From the NCBI RefSeq assembly GCF_014646115.1, contig NZ_BMMV01000006.1, forward strand, positions 124,001 through 188,000: a DNA stretch of 64,000 nt, read 5' to 3'. Below, piece after piece: positions 1 to 9,444 of this stretch. The translations under genes were made by a program, and so were the position numbers. Under the pieces are notes generated by a model. The model had not been told where the DNA came from, ran no database searches, and was given only the letters and a program-made list of their open reading frames with translations. Within the stretch, counting starts at the first letter, position 1. The number at the start of each line of letters is the position of its first letter. The stretch comes from Streptomyces camponoticapitis (GTDB taxonomy: Bacteria > Actinomycetota > Actinomycetes > Streptomycetales > Streptomycetaceae).

Positions 1-1864
1 CCAGATACGCCAACAGACCTCCCCAGGCCATCAGTCCGTCCGAACGTTTCTGAAGACCCGTCAGATTCTCCCCGTCGACGGCCGGATAGTTCTCCCTGAC
101 ATGGCCGTACTCACGCCATTCGTCGAGAAACAGCCGCAGCAGGGCCGCCACCACCGGCCGGCTCAGCTCGGTCAACTCGTAGCGCCGCAGCCCCCGCACG
201 GCGAGATACGCCATCGGTGCCCAGATCCGGCCGCGCCAGTAGGTCGCCGCGAAACCGGGGTCGTTCCGGGCCACGCTCGGCAGCGGCCGTACGCCGCCCA
301 GGGCCTCGGGGCGCAGCAGTTCGGCGGCCACGTCCGCCGCACGGCCGGCCCCCGGCAGCCCGCCGAGCAGCGCGTACAGCATCGTCGGGGAGACGTGCGG
401 ATCGTGCGCACCCGCGGCGGTGAGATTGCGGTAACCGCCCCGCCCACCGTCCCACAGCAGCCGGTCCGCGACCTCCTTCGCCCCTTCCGCCTCGGCGCGC
501 AGCCGGCCGGCCGTCGCGTGCTCGCCCAGGATGTCGGCGATCTCCGCCAGCGCCTCGGCGTCGGCGATGTGCAGCGCGTTCAGCCCCACGTCTGCGAGGT
601 CCATGGTGTGGGTGGCCGGGTCGTACAGCGACTCGTCGTACATCGGCGAATCGTCCAGGCCCGACTCCCGTTTGGCCCGGTCGAGGGTCGCCGACGCGGG
701 GTCGCCCGCGATGGGGTCGGAGCCCCACGCCAGCAGCCCGTGCGGCCCCCGGCGGGCGCGCGGCCACCAGTCGTGCCAGGCCAGCAGCGCCGGAAAGGTG
801 TCTTCGAGCAGCGCGGTGTCGCGCGTCCCGGGGGACAGGCCGCCCGCGAGGTACGCCTGATACACCGTCAGCGCGCCGACCGGCGGCTGCGAACGGTCGT
901 CGGTGCGGCCCCCGTCGTCCGAGACCCGGTTGGGGATCATGCCGGCCTCGTCCGCGTACGGAAGGATCTGCCCGAACACCCCGCGCGCGTAGTCGCGGTC
1001 GACGGCGGAGGCGGCGAGGCCGGTGAAGAACGTGTCCCAGGCGTGCAGGGCCCAGGTGCCGTAGAAGCCCTTCCGCTCGGCGCAGACGAAGTCGCGTGAG
1101 GTCGGGGTGAGGACGCGGTCGATGTCGGGGGCGTGGACGGTGTTCCAGGTGACGGCCCTGGTCAGTGCGGAGGCGGCGTCGCCGAGCCAGCCGCCGGAAC
1201 GCAGCCGCGTGCGGTCGGCGGCGGTACGGCGCGCCGCGAGGACTCCGCCGGTCTCCGCCACCGAGCCCGGCGCGCCCTCCGGCGCGACCCGCAGGTCCAC
1301 GGTGGCCGGTTCGGCGGTGTCCTGTGTCTCCTCGGTCTCGTCCCCGGCCGGGGGGTCGAACGCCAGCACCAGCGCGTGCGCCGGGCCCTCGATCCTGCGG
1401 GCCGGCGACGAGGCGGTGAGCGTCCAACGGAGGCCGCCCGCGAGGACGGTGGCGACCCGGAAGGTGCCGTTCGGCGCGGCCCCGCCCGGATCAGGCCGGC
1501 CCGTACGGTCGTCGACGCCGTCCAGCCCCTCGACGGACAGCACGACGGTGCCCGTGCTCACAGCGCGTGCGTGCAGGACCTCGCCGGGTCCGCCCGCGAA
1601 CACCAGCCGCAGCCGGTGGCCCGCCGCGCGTACCGTCACCTCGGCGAAGGTGCCGTCCACGGTGTGGTGCCCCAGCCGCTCAAGCCCGTCGCGCCAGGTG
1701 AAGCCGTCGAGTACGGGGCCTTCGGCGCCGAGTACGCCCAACCGCACCCGTGGTCCGGACGGCAGCAGGCTCATCCCGGTGTGGGTGCGGACGTCCCAGG
1801 TGTTCCAGCCGGTCGCCGCCGGAGTCACGCCGGCACGCTTCTCACTCGTACGACCCTCGCTCAT
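1..1864 (-). CDS. MGH1/GH63-like glycoside hydrolase, C-terminal end outside window
   Basis: About 621 codons are visible; the stop lies beyond the left edge. The start ATG (1864) overlaps the TGA of the upstream ATPase gene (ATGA), so translation is coupled. The N-terminal ~200 residues look like a beta-rich domain; from about residue 230 the sequence reads as an (alpha/alpha)6 glycosidase, with AWDTFFTG near residue 275 and a downstream NRVSDDGGRTDDRSQPP stretch typical of the MGH1/trehalase-like (GH63, GH37) group. No signal peptide is visible, so it probably acts in the cytosol on an oligosaccharide brought in by the importer encoded just upstream. The exact substrate cannot be read from sequence. 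Being last in a LacI-headed operon supports a sugar role. Confidence 0.75.
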   Translation of the reverse strand, partial: MSEGRTSEKRAGVTPAATGWNTWDVRTHTGMSLLPSGPRVRLGVLGAEGPVLDGFTWRDGLERLGHHTVDGTFAEVTVRAAGHRLRLVFAGGPGEVLHARAVSTGTVVLSVEGLDGVDDRTGRPDPGGAAPNGTFRVATVLAGGLRWTLTASSPARRIEGPAHALVLAFDPPAGDETEETQDTAEPATVDLRVAPEGAPGSVAETGGVLAARRTAADRTRLRSGGWLGDAASALTRAVTWNTVHAPDIDRVLTPTSRDFVCAERKGFYGTWALHAWDTFFTGLAASAVDRDYARGVFGQILPYADEAGMIPNRVSDDGGRTDDRSQPPVGALTVYQAYLAGGLSPGTRDTALLEDTFPALLAWHDWWPRARRGPHGLLAWGSDPIAGDPASATLDRAKRESGLDDSPMYDESLYDPATHTMDLADVGLNALHIADAEALAEIADILGEHATAGRLRAEAEGAKEVADRLLWDGGRGGYRNLTAAGAHDPHVSPTMLYALLGGLPGAGRAADVAAELLRPEALGGVRPLPSVARNDPGFAATYWRGRIWAPMAYLAVRGLRRYELTELSRPVVAALLRLFLDEWREYGHVRENYPAVDGENLTGLQKRSDGLMAWGGLLAYL

Positions 1865-2742
1865 ACGACCGCCTCGTCGTCGGCGGTGCCGTCGCCCGGC
1901 ACCGAGTCGTCCAGGTCCAGGGCCGCGTCCAGCAGCGCCCGGGTGTACGGGTCACGCGGCGCGGTCAGCACCTCGCCGGTCGGTCCCTCCTCCACGATCA
2001 CGCCCCGGCGCATCACCGCGACGCGGTCGGCGATCTGGTGGACCACCCCCAGGTCGTGGGAGATGAACAGCATCGCGAGCCGGTGTCTGGCGCGCAGATC
2101 GACCAGCAGCCGAAGGATCTGGGCCTGGACCGACACGTCCAGCGCCGACACCGCCTCGTCGCACACCAGCAGCCGGGGCCGTACCGCCAGCGCTCTGGCG
2201 ATGCTCACCCGCTGGCACTGACCGCCCGACAGGTCCCCCGCCCGCCGCGACGCCACTTCCGGGTCGAGCCCCATGTCCGCGAGGAGCCGGTGCAGTGCCT
2301 CGGTACGGTCGCCCTCGGGCGCGGTGACCGGATGGGTGCTCCAGACCTCGGCGATGACCGAGGCGACGGTCATACGCGGATTCAGCGACGAACGCGGATC
2401 CTGGAACACCATCTGCACCGCGCGCCGCATCTCCGGCGGTCTTCGTCCCGCGCGGCCAAGGGGCCGGCCGTCGAAGGTGAGCGTCCCGGCGCCGGGCCCG
2501 AGCAGACCCGCCACGCACCGGGCGACGGTCGTCTTGCCGGAGCCCGACTCGCCGACCAGTCCGAGTGTCTCCTCGGGTGCCACCGACAGGCTCACACCGT
2601 CCACGGCGAGCTGCCCGCCCCCGCGGCCCCATCCCCGCCCGCCGTAACGGACGCGCAGACCGCGCACGTCGAGCAGCGCGCGCTCCGGTGGAACCGCGCG
2701 CTCCTCCCCGAGGAGCTCGCCCTCCCGCTCTCTCGCGCTCAC
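1861..2742 (-). CDS. Oligopeptide/oligosaccharide ABC transporter ATP-binding protein (DppF/OppF type)
   Basis: This 293-residue ATPase energises the importer encoded by the same operon at the cytoplasmic face. Walker A is GESGSGKTT (residues 64-72), the signature is LSGGQCQRVSIARAL, and Walker B is LLVCDEAVSALD followed by an H-loop in FISHDLGVV. The C-terminal PYTRALLDA region is characteristic of the Opp/Dpp ATPase subfamily. The start ATG overlaps the stop of the other ATPase gene by 4 bp. Two different ATPase genes side by side are normal for Opp/Dpp/Nik-type systems. Confidence 0.9.
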   Translation of the reverse strand: MSAREREGELLGEERAVPPERALLDVRGLRVRYGGRGWGRGGGQLAVDGVSLSVAPEETLGLVGESGSGKTTVARCVAGLLGPGAGTLTFDGRPLGRAGRRPPEMRRAVQMVFQDPRSSLNPRMTVASVIAEVWSTHPVTAPEGDRTEALHRLLADMGLDPEVASRRAGDLSGGQCQRVSIARALAVRPRLLVCDEAVSALDVSVQAQILRLLVDLRARHRLAMLFISHDLGVVHQIADRVAVMRRGVIVEEGPTGEVLTAPRDPYTRALLDAALDLDDSVPGDGTADDEAVV

Positions 2743-3770
2743 GGTCCCAGCACCTCCTGCGCGAAGTGGCAGGCGCTCCAGCGCCCCGGCGCCACCTCCC
2801 GTACCGCGGGCACCTCACCGCGGCACCGGGCACGGGCCAGCGGGCAGCGCGGATGGAACGCGCAGCCGGCCGGCCGGTTCGCGGGTGTCGCCGGGGCGCC
2901 CGGCAGCGGATCGGCCAGCGCCGTACGGGTCCTGACGGCGGGCACACTGCGTACCAGGGCGGCGGTGTACGGGTGGGCGGGCCGGCGCAGTACGTCGCGG
3001 GCGGGCCCGCGCTCGCAGACCCGGCCCGCGTACATCACCACGACCCGTTCGGCGACGTGCGACACGACCCGCAGGTCGTGGCTGACCAGCAGCATCGACA
3101 AACCTTCCGTCTCCTGGATGTCGGCGAGCAGCCGCAGGATCCGGGACTGCACGGTGACATCGAGCGCCGTCGTCGGCTCGTCGGCGAGCAGCAGCGAGGG
3201 CTTCCCGGCCAACGCCACAGCGATCATGGCGCGTTGGCGCAGGCCGCCGGAGAGTTCGTGCGGGTAGGCGCGCATCCGCCGCTTCGGCTCGGGTACACCC
3301 GCCCGGTCGAGGAGTTCGACGACCCTGCGGCTCACCTCGGCGCGCGGCAGCCGGTCCCGGCGCGGGATCTCGCCGACCTGGCGGCCGATCCGCTGGGTCG
3401 GGTTGAGCGCGGCCAGCGGGTCCTGGAAGATCATCGCGATCTCCCGGCCTCGTACGGCACGTCGCCGCGGCGGATCGGCGGCGATCAGGTCCTCGCCGTG
3501 CCACAGCAGCCGGCCCGACAGGGTGGCGCCCTCGGGCGGCAGGCCCAGGATCGCCTGGGCGGTCATCGTCTTTCCGCTGCCCGACTCGCCGATCAGCCCG
3601 ACCGTCGTGGCACGTGGCACGTCGAAGGACACGCCGTCCACCACCCGCACCCGGGTACCGCGCGGGCCGGGCAGGTCCACCACGAGGCCGTCGATCCGCA
3701 GGGGCGGTCCGTCGGTCGCGGGCGACGGTTTCGTGAGGCCGTGTTCGCGGGCGGTTCCGGCGGGGATCAC
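2739..3770 (-). CDS. Oligopeptide/oligosaccharide ABC transporter ATP-binding protein (DppD/OppD type)
   Basis: This 343-residue ATPase is the partner of the following DppF-type subunit. Walker A GESGSGKTM lies near residues 61-69, the signature is LSGGLRQRAMIAVAL, and Walker B is LLLADEPTTALD. The C-terminal oligopeptide-transporter tail has the cysteine pattern CAFHPRCPLARARC typical of the family. A GTG start at 3770 overlaps the TGA of the substrate-binding protein gene (GTGA). A longer upstream frame exists but runs antisense-like through the binding-protein gene and is not used. Confidence 0.9.
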   Translation of the reverse strand: MIPAGTAREHGLTKPSPATDGPPLRIDGLVVDLPGPRGTRVRVVDGVSFDVPRATTVGLIGESGSGKTMTAQAILGLPPEGATLSGRLLWHGEDLIAADPPRRRAVRGREIAMIFQDPLAALNPTQRIGRQVGEIPRRDRLPRAEVSRRVVELLDRAGVPEPKRRMRAYPHELSGGLRQRAMIAVALAGKPSLLLADEPTTALDVTVQSRILRLLADIQETEGLSMLLVSHDLRVVSHVAERVVVMYAGRVCERGPARDVLRRPAHPYTAALVRSVPAVRTRTALADPLPGAPATPANRPAGCAFHPRCPLARARCRGEVPAVREVAPGRWSACHFAQEVLGP

Positions 3771-5311
3771 GAGCCGCCCTTCCGTACGCCGGCGAAGTCC
3801 GGCAGGCCGCTGGCGTCGGGGACGAAGCCCTTGAGGTCGTTGTTCCAGGCGTACGCGATGCTCACCGACATCGGGTACATCCCGACGGCGTCCCGCCAGA
3901 TGATCGCGCTCGCCCGGCCGTAGAGGCCGGTGCGCTCCTCCTTGTCGGCCGTGGCTCCCGCCGCCGCCAGCAGACCGTCCAGCTCCTTGTTGCAGTAGCC
4001 GTTCCGGTTGGCCTCGCAGGTGTAGAGGCGGCCGAGGTTGCTGGCCGCGTCGTAGCTGGGGGTGGCCAGCTGCTGGAAGTTGATGTCCCACTTGAGGGCG
4101 ATCAGGTCCTCGGTGAAGGTGGCCTGCTCCTTCTCCAGCGGCTCCGCAAGTACGCCGATCTTCCGGAGGTCCGAGACGACGGCCTGGATGAAGGGCCGGA
4201 ACTCGGCGTTGGCGAACTGCAGCCGGAGCTTCTTCGAGTAGTCGAAGCCCGCGTCGGTGAGGGCCGCCTTGGCGGCTGCCGCGTCGTGCGCCACGGGCGG
4301 CTGCGGCACATGGCCGAGGACGACGCCCGTCACGGGCGCGTCGGCCGGCTTGCCGGTCTCGGGGTAGAGCTCGCTGATGATCGTCTTGAAGTCGACCGCC
4401 TGCCAGATCGCCCGGCGTACCTTCGCGTCCTTGAGGGCGGGCGTCGAGGAGTTGAACCACATGGTGAACTCGGCGCTGCTCGGCACCGTCCGCACCGTCA
4501 GGTCCTTCTCGCGCTCCAGCGAGGCCAGTTGGTCGTCCGGGATGCCCCAGACGATGTCCACCTCGCCCGTGCGCAGGGCCGTCATGCGCGCCGACAGCTC
4601 CGGGATGTTCCGTACGGTGACCCGGCTCGGCGCCGGCTTCTCGCCCCGGTACTCCTTGTTGGGCACCAGCACCAGCGACTCGCCCGGGGTGAATCCGTCG
4701 ACGGTGAACGGCCCTGAGCCGACGGGGTCGTTGAAGAAGGCGGTGTCGTCCTTGCCGACGTCCGACGGGACGACGTAGAAGGTGCCGAGCTTCCCGGGCA
4801 CTGACGCGTCGGGCGCCGGGCTGCTGAGCACCACTTCGGTGGCCGAGGTCCTCTTCATCGTGGAGCCCGTGAAGTTGCCCGCGTTGGGGCCGTTCAGGCT
4901 GATCATCCGCTGGAAGGATGCGAGCACGTCGTCGGCGTCGAGCGGGGAGCCGTCGGAGAACCTCACCCCGTCGCGCAGCGTGAACGTCCAGGCCGTGACG
5001 TCCCCGTTGGGCTTCCAGGAGGTGGCGAGGTCGCCCTTGAGGGTGCCGTCCGGGTCGGGTTTCACGAGTCTGCTGAAGATCTCCTGCCCGGCCAACTGCG
5101 TTCCGGTGGAGGCGCCCTGGGCACCGTGCGGGTCCAGGCTCTCGATCGGGTAGGTGCCCGCGGCCGTCACGTCGCCCGAGCCTCCGGTGCCGCCGCCGTT
5201 GTCGTCGTCGCCCGATGTCGTCGAACAGGCGGCGAGGAGCGCCGCGGTCGCCGTGGCGGTGGCGGCGAGCCGGAGCAGCCGGCTCCTGCCGTACTCACGC
5301 GTCTTGGTCAT
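3767..5311 (-). CDS. Extracellular solute-binding lipoprotein of the family 5 ABC type
   Basis: The 514-residue binding protein captures the substrate outside the membrane and delivers it to the permeases. ATG 5311 is chosen because AGGAG lies 7 nt upstream (5319-5323) and the protein then begins with a basic n-region and ends its signal at a lipobox, LLAAC with Cys29. Family features include the early motif AGTYPIESLDPHGAQG and the repeated SBP_bac_5 segments FRDGVRFSDG-like and DPVGSGPF. The family carries peptides, nickel or oligosaccharides; the GH and LacI neighbours favour a sugar oligomer here. The 37-bp gap to the upstream permease is the only real gap in the operon. Confidence 0.88.
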   Translation of the reverse strand: MTKTREYGRSRLLRLAATATATAALLAACSTTSGDDDNGGGTGGSGDVTAAGTYPIESLDPHGAQGASTGTQLAGQEIFSRLVKPDPDGTLKGDLATSWKPNGDVTAWTFTLRDGVRFSDGSPLDADDVLASFQRMISLNGPNAGNFTGSTMKRTSATEVVLSSPAPDASVPGKLGTFYVVPSDVGKDDTAFFNDPVGSGPFTVDGFTPGESLVLVPNKEYRGEKPAPSRVTVRNIPELSARMTALRTGEVDIVWGIPDDQLASLEREKDLTVRTVPSSAEFTMWFNSSTPALKDAKVRRAIWQAVDFKTIISELYPETGKPADAPVTGVVLGHVPQPPVAHDAAAAKAALTDAGFDYSKKLRLQFANAEFRPFIQAVVSDLRKIGVLAEPLEKEQATFTEDLIALKWDINFQQLATPSYDAASNLGRLYTCEANRNGYCNKELDGLLAAAGATADKEERTGLYGRASAIIWRDAVGMYPMSVSIAYAWNNDLKGFVPDASGLPDFAGVRKGGS

Positions 5312-5348
5312 GGTGGTGCTCCTGTCTGCGAACGAGGGTCGGTCGTCG

Positions 5349-6227
5349 TCAGTCGGTGCGGCCACGCCGGTAGCGGGCGGTGAGCTGGTCACCGAGAATC
5401 CCGACGTTGATGATCAGGAGGGAGAGGGCGATGCCGGGCAGTGTGGAGATCCACCACTGCGGTTCGAGGTACTCCTTGCCGTTCGCGATGGTCTGTCCCC
5501 ATGACACGGTCGAGGGGGGCAGCCCGATGCCGAGGAAGCTGAGCCCCGCCTCGGCGAGCACCACCAGCGCGAATTCGAGCGTGGCCAGAGCGACGATCGG
5601 TCCCGCGGTGAACGGGAGCACGTGCCGGGCGAGGATGGCCCGGCCCGGCACTCCCAGTACGCGCGCGGCGTCGACCCAGGGGCGTTCCCTGATGGAGAGC
5701 GCGACGCCACGGGTGACGCGGGCGAAGGTGATCCAGCCGGTCGCGGAGAGCGCGACGACGACCAGCAGGACGCTGCGCTCGAAGGCGCCGGCGATCACGA
5801 TCGCCAGCAGGATCGCCGGAAACGCCAGCAGGATGTCGAAGATCCGGGCCAGTACGGCGTCGACGCCGCCGCGGACGTAACCGGCGACGGCACCGAGGAC
5901 GACCCCGACCAGACAGGAGATCGCGACCGTCGACACGCCGATGAGCACCGACGTCCTGGCGCCGTGGACGATCTGGGCGAGCACGTCGCGGCCGAGCCCG
6001 TCCGTGCCGAACCACGCGGTGCCTCCGGTGGACGTCTCGGAGCCGGGTGGGAGCAGCCGGTCCTCCAGGGAGGTGTGCACCGGGTCGTAGTCGATCAGCA
6101 GCGGTCCGAGAAGGGCGACCAGCAGATAGAAGCCCACGACCAGATACGGGATACGGGAGAGCAGCCGGCGCCGCTTCCGCGGCGGCGCCGTCGTCACCTT
6201 CTCGGGCACGGCGGCGATGCCGGCCAT
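5349..6227 (-). CDS. ABC transporter permease (DppC/OppC type)
   Basis: This 292-residue inner-membrane permease starts with a basic cytoplasmic tail, a first membrane segment at about residues 28-46, and the OppC_N-type segment with GTDGLGRDVLAQI. The EAA-like loop lies around VDAARVLGVPGRAILARHVLP, and the FLGIGLPPS motif near the end is a hallmark of this subfamily. It pairs with the DppB-type permease encoded immediately upstream, whose stop overlaps this start (position 6227). Confidence 0.9.
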   Translation of the reverse strand: MAGIAAVPEKVTTAPPRKRRRLLSRIPYLVVGFYLLVALLGPLLIDYDPVHTSLEDRLLPPGSETSTGGTAWFGTDGLGRDVLAQIVHGARTSVLIGVSTVAISCLVGVVLGAVAGYVRGGVDAVLARIFDILLAFPAILLAIVIAGAFERSVLLVVVALSATGWITFARVTRGVALSIRERPWVDAARVLGVPGRAILARHVLPFTAGPIVALATLEFALVVLAEAGLSFLGIGLPPSTVSWGQTIANGKEYLEPQWWISTLPGIALSLLIINVGILGDQLTARYRRGRTD

Positions 6228-7153
6228 CAGACGGCTCCCGTCCGGATACGCGGATCCAGCTGGGCGATGAGCAGGTCGGCCATCAGGTTGAGTACGACGA
6301 CGATGCCCGCGATCAGAAGCGTGACGCCCTGTACGACGGCGTAGTCGCGGTTGGCCACCGCGTCCACCACCAGCGATCCGAGGCCGGGCCAGGCGAAGAC
6401 GTTCTCGACGATCACCGCCCCGCCGACCAGGGCCCCGACCTGGACGCCCACCACGGTCACGACCGGGATCAGCGAGTTGCGCAGGGCGTGGCCGACCAGC
6501 ACCTGACGCTCTGTCAGTCCCTTGGAGCGCGCGGTCCGGACGTAGCCCTCGCGCATCGTCTCCGCGATGCTGGTCCGGGTCAGCCGGGCGATGATCGCGA
6601 TGAAGGGGAAGGAGAGGGTGACGGCCGGCAGCACCAGATGCTGCGGTGTGCCGACGCCCGAACTGGGCAGCAGGCGCAGGCCGAGTGCGAAGACCAGCAC
6701 CAGCATGATGCCGATCCAGAAGGTGGGGAACGACTGGAGGGCGATGGTGCAGGCCGAGACCACCCGGTCCAGCGGACCGCCCGGCCGTCCGCCGGCCAGC
6801 AGGCCCAGCGTCAGTCCCACGATCACCGCGATCGCGGTGGCCGTCAGCGTGAGGTCGATCGTGGCGGGCAGCCGGTCGAGGACCGCGTCCATGGCGGGTC
6901 TGCCGAGCCGGTGCGATTCGCCGAAGTCGAGCCGGGAGACATCACCGAGGTAGCTGAGGTACTGGGCGCCGAGGGACCGGTCGAGTCCGAGCGTGGCGCG
7001 CAGCTCGTCGATCCGGCCCCGGTCGGCGTCCGGGCCGAGCAGCACGGTCGCCGGGTCGCCGGGCGCGGCCCGGACGATGAGGAAGATCAGCGAGGCGGCG
7101 CCCCACATGACGAAAACCCCGATGAGCAGCCGTTGCACGATCATGCGGATCAT
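6227..7153 (-). CDS. ABC transporter permease (DppB/OppB type)
   Basis: This 308-residue inner-membrane permease has the classic DppB N terminus, MIRMIVQRLLIGVFVMWGAA, then FLIVRAAPGDPA, and several further hydrophobic segments. The EAA loop is in GYVRTARSKGLTERQVLVGHALRN, and the ENVFAWPGLG motif follows. The start overlaps the stop of the LacI gene (7150-7153), so regulator and transporter are co-transcribed and translationally coupled. Confidence 0.9.
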   Translation of the reverse strand: MIRMIVQRLLIGVFVMWGAASLIFLIVRAAPGDPATVLLGPDADRGRIDELRATLGLDRSLGAQYLSYLGDVSRLDFGESHRLGRPAMDAVLDRLPATIDLTLTATAIAVIVGLTLGLLAGGRPGGPLDRVVSACTIALQSFPTFWIGIMLVLVFALGLRLLPSSGVGTPQHLVLPAVTLSFPFIAIIARLTRTSIAETMREGYVRTARSKGLTERQVLVGHALRNSLIPVVTVVGVQVGALVGGAVIVENVFAWPGLGSLVVDAVANRDYAVVQGVTLLIAGIVVVLNLMADLLIAQLDPRIRTGAV

Positions 7154-8289
7154 GTCGTCGGCCTCCCGTCCGGGTCGGCGGGCACGGGGCGAGCGGGGAC
7201 GGGGCGAGCGGGGACGGGACCGATCGAGTCACCCGGTACGAACTCGCAGGGCACCGTCAGCTGTCGCGGTTCAGGGCTCTCCCGGTCGAGCAGTCCGATC
7301 AGGACCCGTACCGCCTCGCCGGCCATCCGGGCGCGCGGCAGCGAGAACCGCGTCCAGTTCCGCGACTCCGGTGTCCAGGACGGCGGATCACCCAGCAGGG
7401 CCAGCGAGCAGTCCGCCGGGAACCGGACCCGTTCGGTGCCCGCCATCGTCGCCAGCGCCCCGGTGAGCCGGTCGTCCTCGGTGGGCTCGACCAGCAGCGC
7501 CGTGATCCCGAGTCCGCCGATCCACTCCTCCAGATGGTCGACCGACAGGTCCGCCGGATCGGCAAGCCGCCGGATCAGCGCCTCGTCCGGGACGATGCCG
7601 GCCTCCGCCAGCCCGCGCCGGTATCCCTCCTCGCGGTCCCTGGTGGGCTCGCTGTCCTCCAGAGCGCGCAGATACAGGATCCGCCGGTGGCCGAGCCGCG
7701 CCAGTTCGGCGACGAGGGCTCCGGTCGCCGAGACGTAATCGGCTGCCACGTACGACAGTTCACCGTCGTCCACCTCGCGGCGTCCGACGAAGACGAACGG
7801 GAAGTCCTCCCGCACCAGCGCCGACAGCTCCTCGCGGCGGACGTTCCTGCCGAGCAGGACACAACCGTCCGCGATCTTCAGCCGGTTGGCCCCGCCCGCA
7901 TAGATCGACCGCTCGGCCGTCGGCGTACCGGTGCTGGATTCGCCCCGGTCGGAACTGAACAGCAGCAGGTCGTAGCCCTGCCGCGCCGTCTCTTCCGCGA
8001 CGCCGAGCAGAAACGGGTAGTAGAAATCGCGCTGGTCAGTCGGGAAGACCGATTCGAAGGTGTAAAGCCCGAGAAGGCGGTTCCGGCCGCCTTTCAGACT
8101 GCGCGCGGCGACATTGGCCGCGTACCCCAGTTCCTCGGCCGCGGCCAGAACGGCCCGGCGTGTCGATTCAGCGATCTGGTTACTCGCCGCGCCGCCGCTT
8201 ATCACCAGCGACACCGTCGCCTGGGAGACGCCGGCGTGCCGGGCGATGTCCCGCTGGGTGGACCGTCGACGCCGTTCGGGAGGGGCCAT
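7150..8289 (-). CDS. LacI-family transcriptional regulator
   Basis: A 379-residue regulator with an N-terminal helix-turn-helix at residues 11-32 (TQRDIARHAGVSQATVSLVI), the LacI hinge, and a periplasmic-binding-like sensor domain. ATG 8289 is preferred to a TTG at 8301 because GGGAG lies 5 nt upstream. It is the first gene of the ABC importer/glycosidase operon, so it most likely autoregulates that operon in response to a sugar. A perfect operator-like palindrome is 12 bp upstream of the start. Confidence 0.9.
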   Translation of the reverse strand: MAPPERRRRSTQRDIARHAGVSQATVSLVISGGAASNQIAESTRRAVLAAAEELGYAANVAARSLKGGRNRLLGLYTFESVFPTDQRDFYYPFLLGVAEETARQGYDLLLFSSDRGESSTGTPTAERSIYAGGANRLKIADGCVLLGRNVRREELSALVREDFPFVFVGRREVDDGELSYVAADYVSATGALVAELARLGHRRILYLRALEDSEPTRDREEGYRRGLAEAGIVPDEALIRRLADPADLSVDHLEEWIGGLGITALLVEPTEDDRLTGALATMAGTERVRFPADCSLALLGDPPSWTPESRNWTRFSLPRARMAGEAVRVLIGLLDRESPEPRQLTVPCEFVPGDSIGPVPARPVPARPVPADPDGRPTT

Positions 8290-8301
8290 GAGCACTCCCA
8301 A

Positions 8302-8315
8302 CTAATACGTATTAG
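8302..8315. promoter_or_regulatory. Putative LacI operator (14-bp perfect palindrome)
   Basis: CTAATACGTATTAG is self-complementary across all 14 bases with a central CG, as in LacI-family operators. It lies in the only promoter region of the LacI/ABC operon, so binding would block its transcription. That the adjacent LacI protein is the ligand is inferred from position. Confidence 0.65.
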
Positions 8316-8534
8316 CAAGTGCCGCAAGACGCTACTCGGATGCCGCGAAACGCGTCAAGACTCGTGAACGGCCTTTGTCCCGCTTGTTTCTGACAGATGA
8401 TCGGATCATGCGGAGTGACAGGATTCGCCATCCGTACGCACGGGCGAGCCATGGCACGCGGGCGCGATATTCAGGAACATCGGGAACAGCACCGCATTCC
8501 ATTGATCCGGCGCCCCGGGGAGAAAGGGAATTCG

Positions 8535-9440
8535 ATGACCGTCCGTACGATTCCGGAGAACTCCACCGGCGCTTCCGCGCCTGCCGCCTCCGCGGCCGAC
8601 GGCCTCGCCGCCCGCTTCGACCGGGACGGTTACGCCGTACTGCCGGGCGTCCTGACGCCGGCCGAGGTGGCGGAGCTGCGCGAGGAGACCGTGCGGATCT
8701 GCCGTGGCGAGCGGGGAGTCGTGGAGGGCGCGCTGCCGCCCGTCGCGGGCGAGAGCGACGACGAGGCCGTACGCAGATTCCTGTGCGTCCACTATCCGCA
8801 CAAGCTGTCGGCGCTCATGCTCGACACCATGCGCCATCCCGCCGTCGTCGGCCCGCTGACCGACGTGATCGGGCCCGACATCAAGTCGATGCAGTCGATG
8901 CTGTTCGTCAAGTCCGAGGGCCGGCCGGGGCAGGCGTGGCACCAGGACGAGATGTTCATCCCGACCCGGGACCGGTCGCTCACCGCCGCCTGGCTCGCCC
9001 TCGACGATGCCACCGTCGACAACGGCTGTCTGTGGGTCCTGCCGGGTTCGCACCGGCCAGGCGTCATCTACCCCAACCGCGAGCACGACGACGCCCGTTA
9101 CGACTGCACGGTCGAGTCCTACGACTTCCCGTACGGGGAGTCCGACGCCGTACCCGTCGAGATCACCGCGGGGTCGGTCCTGCTCTTCAACGGCTATCTC
9201 CTGCACAAGTCGCTGCCCAACTCCGGCCGTCGAGGCTTCCGCCGGGCCCTGGTCAACCACTACATGAGCGCCTCGTCCCCGCTCCCCTGGGCGCCCCCGG
9301 AGGCCGAACAGCCCATGGCCCAGGCCGACTTCCGGGACATCGTGCTGGTCGCGGGCCGGGACCCGTACGCCTACAAGGGCACCACGGACATCCGTACGCC
9401 CCGGGTGCGGCGCGACCGGTCCGGGGGCTGCGACAGGTGA
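8535..9440 (+). CDS. Phytanoyl-CoA dioxygenase (PhyH) family protein
   Basis: This 301-residue protein is predicted to be a non-haem Fe(II)/2-oxoglutarate oxygenase. The iron ligands appear as the H-x-D of AWHQDEMF (His136, Asp138) and a distal His near 224 in LLHKSLPN; the Arg cluster RRGFRRAL that follows fits 2-oxoglutarate binding. ATG 8535 is chosen for its GAAAGGG upstream and because the conserved fold begins about 25 residues in; the upstream extension of the frame is poor in coding character. Substrate is unknown; the family includes hydroxylases of lipids and secondary metabolites. It is followed 4 bp later by an AraC regulator. Confidence 0.85.
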   Translation: MTVRTIPENSTGASAPAASAADGLAARFDRDGYAVLPGVLTPAEVAELREETVRICRGERGVVEGALPPVAGESDDEAVRRFLCVHYPHKLSALMLDTMRHPAVVGPLTDVIGPDIKSMQSMLFVKSEGRPGQAWHQDEMFIPTRDRSLTAAWLALDDATVDNGCLWVLPGSHRPGVIYPNREHDDARYDCTVESYDFPYGESDAVPVEITAGSVLLFNGYLLHKSLPNSGRRGFRRALVNHYMSASSPLPWAPPEAEQPMAQADFRDIVLVAGRDPYAYKGTTDIRTPRVRRDRSGGCDR

Positions 9441-9444
9441 GGCC

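Noticed and set aside
101..1427. Long overlapping frames on both strands in the glycosidase gene
   Set aside because: They are out-of-frame shadows with Arg/Pro/Gly-rich products, expected in DNA this rich in GC; the real frame runs from 1864 off the left edge.
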